Positions 1-6,230 of a stretch of DNA of 6,394 nt are shown here, piece by piece (the stretch's first letter is position 1; each line of letters starts with the position of its first letter). A program made the position numbers and the translations under genes. Source of the stretch: CAZQVN01 sp964596775 (GTDB taxonomy: Bacteria; Eisenbacteria; RBG-16-71-46; JABDJR01; JAWXBZ01); the NCBI GenBank assembly GCA_964596775.1, contig CAZQVN010000108.1:1-6394 (forward strand). Direction: 5' to 3'. The notes beneath the pieces are model-generated. The model was given only the letters and a program-made list of their open reading frames with translations. It was not told the origin of the DNA and did not search any database.

Positions 1-1
1 C

Positions 2-940
2 TCACTCCCGGGGCAGAATCGTCACCCCGATGGAATCCACCGCCGCCGACCCGAACAGGCCGATGCCTCCCTCCACATGAAAAATCGGCCGGTCGACGTT
101 GTCGCCGATGTTTCCACCGAATCCCTGGTTGCCGCCGAAGGCCGGCGTGGACCGGATCAGGTCGTACCAGTTCCGGTCCAGCGCGTGCACCTTGATCAGG
201 TAGCGACCCTCGAAAAAGATCGCGAACCAGGGGAGTCGGATGAAATTGTCCGGCGCGGCCAGCGGCGGCGAGCTGCCGATCCGGTCGAGGTCGGCAAGGT
301 CTTCGTCACTCAGAAAATCGGCGTCGATCACGATCGGTGAATCCAGGTCGAGGCTGAACAACCCTACCTGGTAGGCCGGGACGGACGCCGGCTGAACGAG
401 CGCGTCCAGAAGTCCCTGCTGATAGACGATGCGGTTCTCATCATAGATGCCTGCGCCGGCCTCGGAGAAAGTCCTGAGCGTTCGCAGAGTCCGGCGGCCG
501 GCGGCGTCCTTGATCACCCAGTTCGATACCCGGAAACGGGCCGGCGTGGTGGTTTCCGCGGTCAATTGTTCCCCTTCAATCGTTGTGATCTGCAAGGCGT
601 ACCGGACGCCTGGCAAAACGATCGGCGCGCCCGCCGGCGGGATGTAGCGCCCGGCCAGCAGGGGATCCTCACGATAGGGAACGGGAGGATCCAGCAGGAT
701 CGTCACCGTGGCATCGCTCACGCCCGCGGCACTGCGTCTGTACGGCAGATCCGGAGAAACCGTCCGGGTGAGATCGATCACCGGAAGCGGTTGATCGACG
801 ATCAGCATGGCCTGGACGACCAGCACGCCCACGTCGGTCGGCGCGAAGAAATCGGAATTGCGCCGTTCCGTGGAACAGCCGGTCAGGACCAGGCAGGCCG
901 CCAGCAGCAGCCGCAATCCGGTTCTTCGATCAGAACGCAA
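2..940 (-). CDS. DUF4249-like outer-membrane-associated lipoprotein
   Basis: The 312-residue product begins with a lipoprotein signal: Arg-rich residues 2-10, a hydrophobic stretch 11-19, then lipobox L-T-G-C with Cys22 as the likely lipidated residue. L-A-A-C at Cys16 is a poorer alternative because it cuts the hydrophobic core short. After a short tether comes a beta-rich domain with the DUF4249 pattern: GVLVVQAMLIVDQP (residues 38-51), then LTRTVSP, then GVSDATVTILLD (73-84), and a C-terminal EGGIGLFGSAA (290-300). Proteins of this type usually sit beside TonB-dependent receptors, as here, and are presumed to help capture or handle the receptor's ligand; the ligand is unknown. The start is TTG at 940, because an in-frame stop lies just upstream and a good ribosome binding site precedes it. 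It overlaps the receptor gene by 11 bases. The stop codon is at 2-4, so the gene is complete. The family call rests on pattern recognition, without a profile search. Confidence 0.84.
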   Translation of the reverse strand: MRSDRRTGLRLLLAACLVLTGCSTERRNSDFFAPTDVGVLVVQAMLIVDQPLPVIDLTRTVSPDLPYRRSAAGVSDATVTILLDPPVPYREDPLLAGRYIPPAGAPIVLPGVRYALQITTIEGEQLTAETTTPARFRVSNWVIKDAAGRRTLRTLRTFSEAGAGIYDENRIVYQQGLLDALVQPASVPAYQVGLFSLDLDSPIVIDADFLSDEDLADLDRIGSSPPLAAPDNFIRLPWFAIFFEGRYLIKVHALDRNWYDLIRSTPAFGGNQGFGGNIGDNVDRPIFHVEGGIGLFGSAAVDSIGVTILPRE

Positions 941-3266
941 AGTTCACCCCCACGGTCGGAATGATCGGAAGCTGGTACGTCACCTGCGGTTCGATTTCGG
1001 GATTCGACGTGTCGTACTCGATGAACCACTCGTTTTTCCGGTTCAGCGCGTTGAAGATCTGGAGCGTCCACTCGACCGGTGTTCCGAACAGGCGCCCCTC
1101 GCGGGCCACGTTGAGGTCGAGCCGGGCAAACGACTTCAGCCGCCCGCTGTTTTTCGCGGCCGGAAGTATCAGGTCCTCGTCGCCGGGCCGCTCCCCGGTG
1201 GACGGATCCACGAGCAGGTAGCGCGCCCCGGCCGGCGTGAACGCCTGCCCGGTTCCGTAGACCGCCGCCGCCCCGAACCTCCATTTTCCCTGGTTCCAGT
1301 CGAGGACCACGTTCACGTCGTGCCGGCGGTCGTACTTGGGCGGATAGGTCCGGCCCCCGTTGACCTCGGCAAACTTCCGGCGGCTCCAGCCGAGCGTGTA
1401 GCCCGCCCACCCGGTCAGGGCTCCGGTCCTCTTCTGCGCGAAGAGCTCGAGACCGGTGGCGTAACCGGTGCCGCCGGTCCGGAACAGGTCGGCGGATGTC
1501 GTGCCGGGATCGTTGGCGTTCCGCGCATTGTCGAGCTGGACCAGCCCCGAAAGATCGGTGAAGTAACTCTCGGCCGAGAGGTTCCACTGTTTCGACGGTG
1601 TCCATTCCAGGCCGCTGACCCCCTGGTACGCCCGCCCGGCATCCGCCGTGCCGTCGATCGGCACCCAGAAGTCGGCGGCGCTGAATCCTTCCGTGGACAC
1701 GAGCTGAAGACGCTGGTTGAACAGTCCGCCGCCGAGCTTCAGCTTCAGCGTGGGGGAGAGCCGGCGCGTGACCGACACGCGGGGCTCGAGGTCGAAACGG
1801 TCGGAGGACTCGTACCAGGCGCCGCGGAGCCCCGCCCGGAACGTGGTGCCCTCCATCGGCGTCCAGTCGTCCTGCACGAAGACGGCGGCCTCGCCGGGCC
1901 GGTCGTCGATGCCCGGCTGGAGGTCGCGATTGAATTCCTGCTCGAGGTGAAACCGGCGCTTCGACAGGTCGATCCCGGTCTTCACCCGGTGCGCGGGCGT
2001 CGGGTCGAGGGTCAGCCGCCCGCGCAGCGTGACGTCGTCCACGCCGTTGTCGAAGCGGATCGGAGTGGAGAAGACCGAGATCCGGCTCCGACTCCGGTAC
2101 CGGCTCCAGGATCCCGTCACCGTGCTCACCGCCTTCGGTCCCAGCGTGCGGGTCCAGCGACCGACGGCCACCTGGTTGCCCCAGCTCAGGTCGAGGTTCG
2201 TGCCCCGGTCGAGATCGAGGCCCAGGTTGTCCAGGCCGAGGTAATAGCTGACCGCTATTTCATCACGCGGGGACAGCCGTTGCGTGAAGCGCCCGGTCGT
2301 GTCGTAGAAGTAATAGGAGGGGATTTCGTTGTCCTCGTTCCGGATGGCGTTGAGGATCGGGTCGAGATAGGTGCGACGCCCCGATACGAGCCAGGAACCG
2401 CGGCCGACCGGCCCCTCCAGCGTCAGCCGGGCGGCGATCAGGCTCACGCCTCCCTTTCCGCGGAAGTCCGTGGCGTTGCCGGACCGGGAGGTCACATCCA
2501 CGACGGACCCGAGACGACCGCCGTACTCGGCCGGGGGCGTGCCCTTGTAGAGCGTCACGTCGCGGATCGCGTCGGCCTCGAACGTGGAAAAGAATCCGAA
2601 CGCGTGCGTCGGGTTGTAGACGACCGCGTCGTCGAACAGCACGAGGTTCTGGTCCGGACCGCCGCCGCGGATGTAGAGGCCGGAGCTGATGTCCGAGGCG
2701 GTGGACACGCCCGGCAGCAGCTGGAGGCTGCGGAAGATGTCCTTCTCGGCCACGCCGGGAACGCGTTCGATCTGCTCCGGCGTGATCTCCACGATCCCCG
2801 GCTGGACTTCCGAGTCCGTCCTCACCCGCCGGCCCTCGACCCGCACTTCGGGGATCGCGATGGCATCGACTCCGAGCCCGAAGTCCCGAGACAGGCCGGC
2901 CGACGGCACGACGAGCGTGTCCTCGAGGACGTCGTAGCCGAGCGCCTGGACACGCACCCGGAACCGGCCCGGTTTCAGGCCCGCGATGCGGTAGGTGCCG
3001 TCCGTGCGCGACGCCGCGCCGCCGGCCAGCGTGTCGGCGAACAGCGTGACGATCGCGTTGGACACCGGTTCGTCATTGGAGCGGTCGAAGACGCGCCCCT
3101 TGAGTTCGGCGGCCGGGGCCGTTGCGGGGAGGGCGATCAGGCAGAGGATCGCAAGGATGGCCACGGCGCACCGGTGAAAAGTCGCCACCCCGGTGGCCGG
3201 TGCCGGTCGCGGCGAGGGCGCGGACCGGCCGGGTATCGACGAGACTGGACTCAGGAACGCAATCAT
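930..3266 (-). CDS. TonB-dependent outer-membrane receptor with carboxypeptidase-regulatory-like N-terminal domain
   Basis: A 778-residue outer-membrane active-transport receptor. A signal peptide with an unusually long N-region has its hydrophobic core at about residues 33-48 (AVAILAILCLIALPAT) and a likely cleavage after A-P-A near residue 53. Residues 54-140 form a carboxypeptidase-regulatory-like beta-sandwich (GRVFDRSNDEPVSNAIVTL, then DGTYRIAGLKPGRFRVRVQALGY). Residues about 150-262 form the plug (IERVPGVAEKDIFRSLQLLPGV, LYIRGGGPDQNLVLFDD, AEYGGRLGSVVDV). The rest is a 22-strand-type barrel ending in Phe (VGVNFAF), the usual signal for the Bam machinery. Energy would come from TonB-ExbB-ExbD, which are not in this window. 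The ATG at 3266 has GGAGG 12 bases upstream, a rather long spacing; GTG at codon 27 would give a more ordinary signal peptide and is a possible alternative start. The following lipoprotein gene overlaps its end. The substrate cannot be told from sequence. Confidence 0.93.
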   Translation of the reverse strand: MIAFLSPVSSIPGRSAPSPRPAPATGVATFHRCAVAILAILCLIALPATAPAAELKGRVFDRSNDEPVSNAIVTLFADTLAGGAASRTDGTYRIAGLKPGRFRVRVQALGYDVLEDTLVVPSAGLSRDFGLGVDAIAIPEVRVEGRRVRTDSEVQPGIVEITPEQIERVPGVAEKDIFRSLQLLPGVSTASDISSGLYIRGGGPDQNLVLFDDAVVYNPTHAFGFFSTFEADAIRDVTLYKGTPPAEYGGRLGSVVDVTSRSGNATDFRGKGGVSLIAARLTLEGPVGRGSWLVSGRRTYLDPILNAIRNEDNEIPSYYFYDTTGRFTQRLSPRDEIAVSYYLGLDNLGLDLDRGTNLDLSWGNQVAVGRWTRTLGPKAVSTVTGSWSRYRSRSRISVFSTPIRFDNGVDDVTLRGRLTLDPTPAHRVKTGIDLSKRRFHLEQEFNRDLQPGIDDRPGEAAVFVQDDWTPMEGTTFRAGLRGAWYESSDRFDLEPRVSVTRRLSPTLKLKLGGGLFNQRLQLVSTEGFSAADFWVPIDGTADAGRAYQGVSGLEWTPSKQWNLSAESYFTDLSGLVQLDNARNANDPGTTSADLFRTGGTGYATGLELFAQKRTGALTGWAGYTLGWSRRKFAEVNGGRTYPPKYDRRHDVNVVLDWNQGKWRFGAAAVYGTGQAFTPAGARYLLVDPSTGERPGDEDLILPAAKNSGRLKSFARLDLNVAREGRLFGTPVEWTLQIFNALNRKNEWFIEYDTSNPEIEPQVTYQLPIIPTVGVNFAF
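944..951 (-). promoter_or_regulatory. Ribosome binding site that decides the TTG start of the lipoprotein gene
   Basis: The minus strand reads GGGGGTGA, 7 of 8 matches to GGAGGTGA, ending three bases before the TTG codon at 940. It lies inside the last codons of the receptor gene (the V-G-V-N region). This supports TTG over the next in-frame TTG at codon 9, and fits translation re-initiation by ribosomes finishing the receptor. Confidence 0.7.
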
Positions 3267-3350
3267 GCCCGGAACGTGCCTCCGCTGTTCATGTCATTCG
3301 GGATTCGTTGAACGGCACGCGGGCGGCACCGCCATGGTCAGGACTGCCTG

Positions 3351-3371
3351 CGGAACGGTGGGGCCGTTCCG
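3351..3371. repeat. Perfect 8-bp inverted repeat with 5-base loop in the receptor leader
   Basis: CGGAACGG, loop TGGGG, CCGTTCCG. It lies about 85 bases upstream of the receptor start. On the minus strand it is not followed by a T-run, so it is a poor terminator. It could be an operator or an RNA leader hairpin; no function is shown. Confidence 0.6.
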
Positions 3372-3397
3372 TCTCCCCGACAAGGAGAAGATCACGA

Positions 3398-3427
3398 CTT
3401 GTACATCAGGATTCAGGATATTTTCAA
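3398..3427 (-). promoter_or_regulatory. Possible sigma-70-type promoter for the receptor-lipoprotein pair
   Basis: The minus strand has TTGAAA (3427-3422, 5/6 to the -35 consensus) and TACAAG (3403-3398, 4/6 to the -10 consensus), 18 bases apart. It is in one of the few AT-richer patches of the spacer. Transcription would begin near 3391 and leave a leader of about 125 bases that includes the hairpin at 3351-3371. The match is modest and could be chance. Confidence 0.27.
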
Positions 3428-3484
3428 GCGGGGCGCTTCTTTGTCGCCGGACCGATCCCTTGCCGCCCGAGGAAACCGGGGTAC

Positions 3485-3512
3485 CGTGCCGCGGGGTTCC
3501 GGACACGGCACG
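3485..3512 (-). terminator. Weak terminator-like inverted repeat after rtcB
   Basis: CGTGCCG and CGGCACG form a 7-bp stem with a 14-base loop, starting 15 bases past the rtcB stop codon on the minus strand. There is no following T-run, so it is not a classical intrinsic terminator. It may instead stabilise the 3' end of the transcript or be incidental. Confidence 0.25.
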
Positions 3513-3527
3513 CAGGAATGCGGCCCC

Positions 3528-4757
3528 TCAATCCTCCGCCCTCTCTCCGTGCGGCGCCATCTTGACCAGCTTCGGGTCGAACTGTCCGAGGATCGTCACC
3601 AGGTCCTCCTGTGCCGACATCACATCGTGGATGTTCTTGTACACCATGGGTACCTCGTCGAGCCCGGCCGAGATCAGCGTGACGCCGCGATCCATAAGCA
3701 GCCGGTTGATCTCTTTCCAGCGGAATTTGCGGATCGCCTGCGTCCGGCTCATGACCCGTCCGGCGCCGTGCGCCGCGGAGTTCAGCGAGTCGGGGTTCCC
3801 CAGGCCCCGGACGACGAACGCCGGCGAGGCCATCGAACCGGGGATGATTCCGAGCACGCCTTCGCCCGCCGGCGTGGCGCCCTTGCGATGCACGATCACG
3901 CTGCGCTCCACGCCGTCGATCACGTGCGATTCCTTCCAGGCGAAATTGTGATGGTTCTCGAGACTGAGCAGCACTTCGGCGCCGAGGTGTTGCGCCATGT
4001 GCCGGTGGATCAGATCGTGATTCGCCGAAGCGTAGGCGCCCATCAGATCCATCGCGTTCCAGTACTCCTGACCTTCCGCGGAGTCGAGCGACAGCCAGGC
4101 GAGCTGTTTCAGCTCGCGGGGGATCTCCGCCCGGCGCGAGGCCAGCTTGCTGTAGTGGCTGCAGACGGCGGCGCCGGTACCGCGGCTGCCGCTGTGGCTC
4201 AACAGCGCCAGGTAGCGCCCCGGCGCCAGGCCGCCGATCGCGCCGTGGGCGGTGAAGCTTCCGAATTCCACGAAGTGATTTCCGGTTCCGCTGGATCCAA
4301 GCTGAGCCCAGGCGCGATCCCGGTTCTTCTGCGTGATCGGGCTGACCGACCAGTCGGCGTCCATGACGGCATGTTCGCGGCGATCCCGGAACTGGGCGCC
4401 GAGGCCGAACCGGGTTTCCGTCTCGATGGCGCGCGTGAGGCGGTCCCGTTTTTTTTCAAGAACGGTCAGCGGAAGGTCGAGCAGCGTCATCTTCATCCGG
4501 CAGGCGATGTCGACGCCCACGGCATAGGGGATGACCGCGTTGTCGGTGGCGAGTACGCCGCCGATCGGCAGCCCGTATCCGACATGCGCGTCCGGCATCA
4601 GCGCCGCCGCCACCGCAACCGGCAGGGAGCAGGCGTTCTTCATCTGGGAGATCGCCTCGGCATGGAGATCGGTGCCCCACTGGCGGTGCGTGAGAGGCGT
4701 GCGGGGCGGCGCGTCAGCTCGGTGCGTACCGGGTGTGTCCAGTCTGTGTTTTTTCAT
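3528..4757 (-). CDS. rtcB: RtcB-family 3'-phosphate RNA ligase
   Basis: A 409-residue cytoplasmic GTP- and Mn2+-dependent ligase that joins RNA 2',3'-cyclic-phosphate or 3'-phosphate ends to 5'-OH ends, used in RNA repair and tRNA splicing. The length matches E. coli RtcB (408). Expected motifs are in order: MPDAHVGYGLPIGG (54-67), GVDIACRM with metal ligands Asp83 and Cys86, GTGNHFVE with His161, LSHSGSRG with His188, ENHHNFA with His270, HRKGAT (290-295), and AAHGAGR (328-334), whose His330 should be the guanylylated residue. GVDIACRM differs from the more usual GVDIGCGM. The ATG at 4757 overlaps the upstream HNH stop codon as ATGA. There is no strong ribosome binding site at normal distance (GGGTGG lies just before the start), so translation is probably coupled to the upstream gene. 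No archease, rtcA or rtcR lies in the window. A run of eight A's encodes Lys102-Lys103. Confidence 0.96.
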   Translation of the reverse strand: MKKHRLDTPGTHRADAPPRTPLTHRQWGTDLHAEAISQMKNACSLPVAVAAALMPDAHVGYGLPIGGVLATDNAVIPYAVGVDIACRMKMTLLDLPLTVLEKKRDRLTRAIETETRFGLGAQFRDRREHAVMDADWSVSPITQKNRDRAWAQLGSSGTGNHFVEFGSFTAHGAIGGLAPGRYLALLSHSGSRGTGAAVCSHYSKLASRRAEIPRELKQLAWLSLDSAEGQEYWNAMDLMGAYASANHDLIHRHMAQHLGAEVLLSLENHHNFAWKESHVIDGVERSVIVHRKGATPAGEGVLGIIPGSMASPAFVVRGLGNPDSLNSAAHGAGRVMSRTQAIRKFRWKEINRLLMDRGVTLISAGLDEVPMVYKNIHDVMSAQEDLVTILGQFDPKLVKMAPHGERAED

Positions 4758-5977
4758 GGCGCCACCCAGTCTACACCCTCCAACTGGTCCCGGGACCAGT
4801 ACATCGTGCCCCTTTCCCGCACGATCATGCCGGAGCGTTCGCCGAACACCTGGATCGCTTCATACTGATTGTGGGCACGGCAGCGCAGTTCGATGTTGTC
4901 CGCCGTGGCCCGGCCACCCCGGGCGAACGGCTCTACATGATGCAGTTCGAGAGAACCGGTTTCCGAACAGCGCCGACCGCTTCGGGCTCGGAACGCGCAC
5001 TGCCCCGCGTCGCGCCGCCAGACCTCGCGTCGGACGGCGGCCGGGATGTGGCGGGTGTTGGCTACAGGTTTCGTTGTTGACGGACGGCGAGCGCCGGACG
5101 CATGGGCTTCTCCGGCCGGACTCGGTTTCGCCGCCCGCGGACGTGCTGTTGCCGCCGCCATCCGCTTCTCCAGTTTCTGAACGAGATCCCCCAGCGCCAT
5201 AGCGAAGATCGCCGCTGGATCTCCGTTCGGAATCTGGTGACGGAGGAGATCCTGGGCCCGCCGGAGCAGTTCGACGGTGGCCGGGTCGGCGGTGAACTGG
5301 ATTTTGTAATGTTCCATGGAAAGCGGCTGGACCCGAGTACGCGGACCAGTCCGCGGACGAGCGAAGCTCGTCTGCGAGGTCTTTGGCGGCTCGGGCACAG
5401 CACCTTCGTGCGACATGATCTCCGGAGCCAGGCAAGATTCCTTCGGCACCAAACCGGTCAACGCCGGCGCCGGACCAACCTGATCCGCCCCCAACCCGAC
5501 CCCCTCCTCCGCCAGAGGCGTCGTCGTATTCCTGACCGGCAACTTCCTCACCATCGAAACCACCGGCGGCCTCGGCGCGATCTCCGCCGCGATCCTCTCG
5601 ACATCTCTCTTGCTCCGGTGCCGCGCCCGGTCCAGAAGATCGCGATGATTCTCCTCCGTCAGGTGCGGCGCCAGAAGATCCACCGCCGACAGGTGAACCT
5701 CACCGCCGGCCAGCCGCTCGAACACCAGCGGAAACTTGCGTCCCGCGCGTGCCGCAGCGATCCGCGTGTAGGCCGCGAACTCCGAAAGATGCAGCGCCTG
5801 CGTGCAGTACACAAAGAGAGACGAATACCCCTCGGCCAGGTACAACCGCCGCGTATCCATCTCGGCGAGATGCGCCACCAGCGCGGCCGTGGCCGCGCGC
5901 TCGTTCCGAACCAGAGACCGTGTCCGTGCGATGAGTGCGTCGTCGGATAGCTCCGCTATCGAAGTGTGTGTGTGCAT
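4754..5977 (-). CDS. HNH endonuclease-domain protein, possible mobile or homing-type
   Basis: A 407-residue protein with three parts. Residues 1-147 are mostly helical and conserved-looking (RNERAATAALVAHLAEMDTRRLYL, then LHLSEFAAYTRIAAARAGRKFP, then LAPHLTEENHRDLLDRARHRSKRDVE), as in the widespread HNH proteins with a DUF222/13E12-like layout. Residues 150-218 are a variable linker. Residues 219-271 form a second conserved helical segment (MEHYKIQFTADPATVELLRRAQDLL). After an Ala/Arg-rich linker, residues 309-373 form the HNH nuclease: Cys327 and Cys337, LELHHVEP (His346/His347), Asn361, Cys366 and His369, consistent with a zinc-stabilised beta-beta-alpha-metal fold. No signal peptide or membrane segment is visible. 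The last codons (Y-W-S-R-D-Q-L) are written in the 18-bp palindrome also found upstream of the gene. The stop overlaps the rtcB start. Target and role are unknown; DNA nicking or cutting is inferred from the domain only. Confidence 0.9.
   Translation of the reverse strand: MHTHTSIAELSDDALIARTRSLVRNERAATAALVAHLAEMDTRRLYLAEGYSSLFVYCTQALHLSEFAAYTRIAAARAGRKFPLVFERLAGGEVHLSAVDLLAPHLTEENHRDLLDRARHRSKRDVERIAAEIAPRPPVVSMVRKLPVRNTTTPLAEEGVGLGADQVGPAPALTGLVPKESCLAPEIMSHEGAVPEPPKTSQTSFARPRTGPRTRVQPLSMEHYKIQFTADPATVELLRRAQDLLRHQIPNGDPAAIFAMALGDLVQKLEKRMAAATARPRAAKPSPAGEAHASGARRPSTTKPVANTRHIPAAVRREVWRRDAGQCAFRARSGRRCSETGSLELHHVEPFARGGRATADNIELRCRAHNQYEAIQVFGERSGMIVRERGTMYWSRDQLEGVDWVAP
4779..4802. repeat. 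24-bp direct repeat, copy 1, containing an 18-bp perfect palindrome
   Basis: The core ACTGGTCCCGGGACCAGT (4783-4800) is its own reverse complement. The whole 24 bases are identical, in the same orientation, to 6189-6212. This copy lies within the last codons of the HNH gene and 22 bases upstream of the rtcB start, where in mRNA it could form a 7-bp stem with a CCGG loop. Identity stops sharply on both sides. Confidence 0.97.
5341..5376. repeat. Two adjacent hairpins within the HNH linker coding region
   Basis: GCGGA-CCAG-TCCGC (5341-5354) abuts a stronger hairpin, GACGAGC-GAA-GCTCGTC (5356-5372). The second extends to 11 pairs with one G-T pair (5352-5376). The two share bases, so they would be alternative folds. 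Bases 5343-5350 (GGACCAGT) equal one half of the 18-bp palindrome that flanks this gene. They encode the variable linker around residues 201-213. Confidence 0.7.
5964..5974. repeat. GT dinucleotide tract at the start of the HNH gene
   Basis: Eleven bases of alternating G and T (CA on the coding strand) directly follow the ATG and encode H-T-H-T. Gain or loss of one unit would shift the frame after codon 1. Confidence 0.9.
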
Positions 5978-5983
5978 TCACTG

Positions 5984-5992
5984 TTTATATCA
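5984..5992 (-). promoter_or_regulatory. Possible extended -10 promoter of the HNH gene, giving a leaderless transcript
   Basis: The minus strand reads TGATATAAA, matching the extended -10 form TGnTATAAT at all but the last base. The hexamer ends six bases before the ATG at 5977, so transcription would begin at or very near the A of the start codon. No Shine-Dalgarno sequence precedes the ATG, which fits leaderless translation. No good -35 lies at normal spacing (TTGAAA at 6006-6001 is too close). Confidence 0.4.
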
Positions 5993-6145
5993 CGCCGGTT
6001 TTTCAACGCATGGCGGCGAGCTGGAGACGAAAACGCAAGCGCAAACCTCAACGGAATCGAAGCGCGCTGAGTTCGCAACGGAGTCGAGATGCAACGAATC
6101 CAAAGAGTGATTCAGCGTGAAGCCCGCGATTCAACGCAAGGCGCC

Positions 6146-6173
6146 CCACAAAACCCGTCAAGAGTTTTTGTGG
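6146..6173. repeat. Perfect 8-bp inverted repeat enclosing a TTGAC motif
   Basis: CCACAAAA and TTTTGTGG flank a 12-base loop. On the minus strand the loop includes CTTGAC, resembling a -35 element for the HNH gene, but the bases about 17 downstream (TGCGTT) are a poor -10. It could be an operator or a nuclease-recognition structure; the function is not shown. Confidence 0.5.
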
Positions 6174-6188
6174 AAATGTGTCTTCGCA

Positions 6189-6212
6189 TCCAACTGGTCC
6201 CGGGACCAGTAC
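6189..6212. repeat. 24-bp direct repeat, copy 2, containing the 18-bp palindrome
   Basis: Identical to 4779-4802 and in the same orientation, 1410 bases away. The palindrome is at 6193-6210. Reading the minus strand in the frame that gives Y-W-S-R-D-Q-L in copy 1, the bases before this copy do not resemble the HNH C-terminus. So it is not obviously the end of a second, decayed HNH gene. It is followed on the plus strand by a run of seven C's. Confidence 0.97.
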
Positions 6213-6230
6213 CCCCCCAAAAGCGGGGCC

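Larger units (their letters stand above)
3267..3527. other. Intergenic spacer between rtcB and the receptor gene
   Basis: About 260 bases without a convincing gene. It contains an inverted repeat just after the rtcB stop, a possible minus-strand promoter near 3398-3427, and a perfect 8-bp hairpin at 3351-3371 in what would be the receptor leader. A 70-codon minus-strand reading frame at 3294-3506 has no recognisable domain and an Arg/Pro/Ser-rich composition typical of chance frames in GC-rich DNA. Confidence 0.7.
5978..6188. other. Non-coding region upstream of the HNH gene, less GC-rich, with short repeats
   Basis: This stretch is visibly less GC-rich than the rest of the window and has no credible gene. 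It carries TTCAACGCA twice (6002-6010 and 6130-6138), CAACGGAATCGA at 6049-6060 and its 11/12 match CAACGGAGTCGA at 6076-6087. The promoter-like element and the 6146-6173 hairpin are listed separately. It may be the 5' regulatory part of the HNH unit. Confidence 0.6.

Noticed and set aside
807..3311. An 834-codon open frame on the plus strand
   Set aside because: It lies antisense to the receptor gene, whose domains and signal peptide are clear. Its Arg/Pro/Gly/Val-rich composition and lack of domains mark it as a shadow of GC-rich coding DNA.
3294..3506. A 70-codon minus-strand frame between rtcB and the receptor
   Set aside because: It covers both spacer hairpins and the promoter-like site. 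It has no domain, no good ribosome binding site and a composition like chance frames.
3399..4868. A 489-codon open frame on the plus strand
   Set aside because: It is antisense to rtcB, which has every family motif. No domain or credible start signal is seen.
4779..6212. A standard insertion sequence with terminal inverted repeats
   Set aside because: The flanking copies are direct repeats (each one palindromic), there is no DDE or Y1/HUH transposase, and the only gene between them is the HNH protein.
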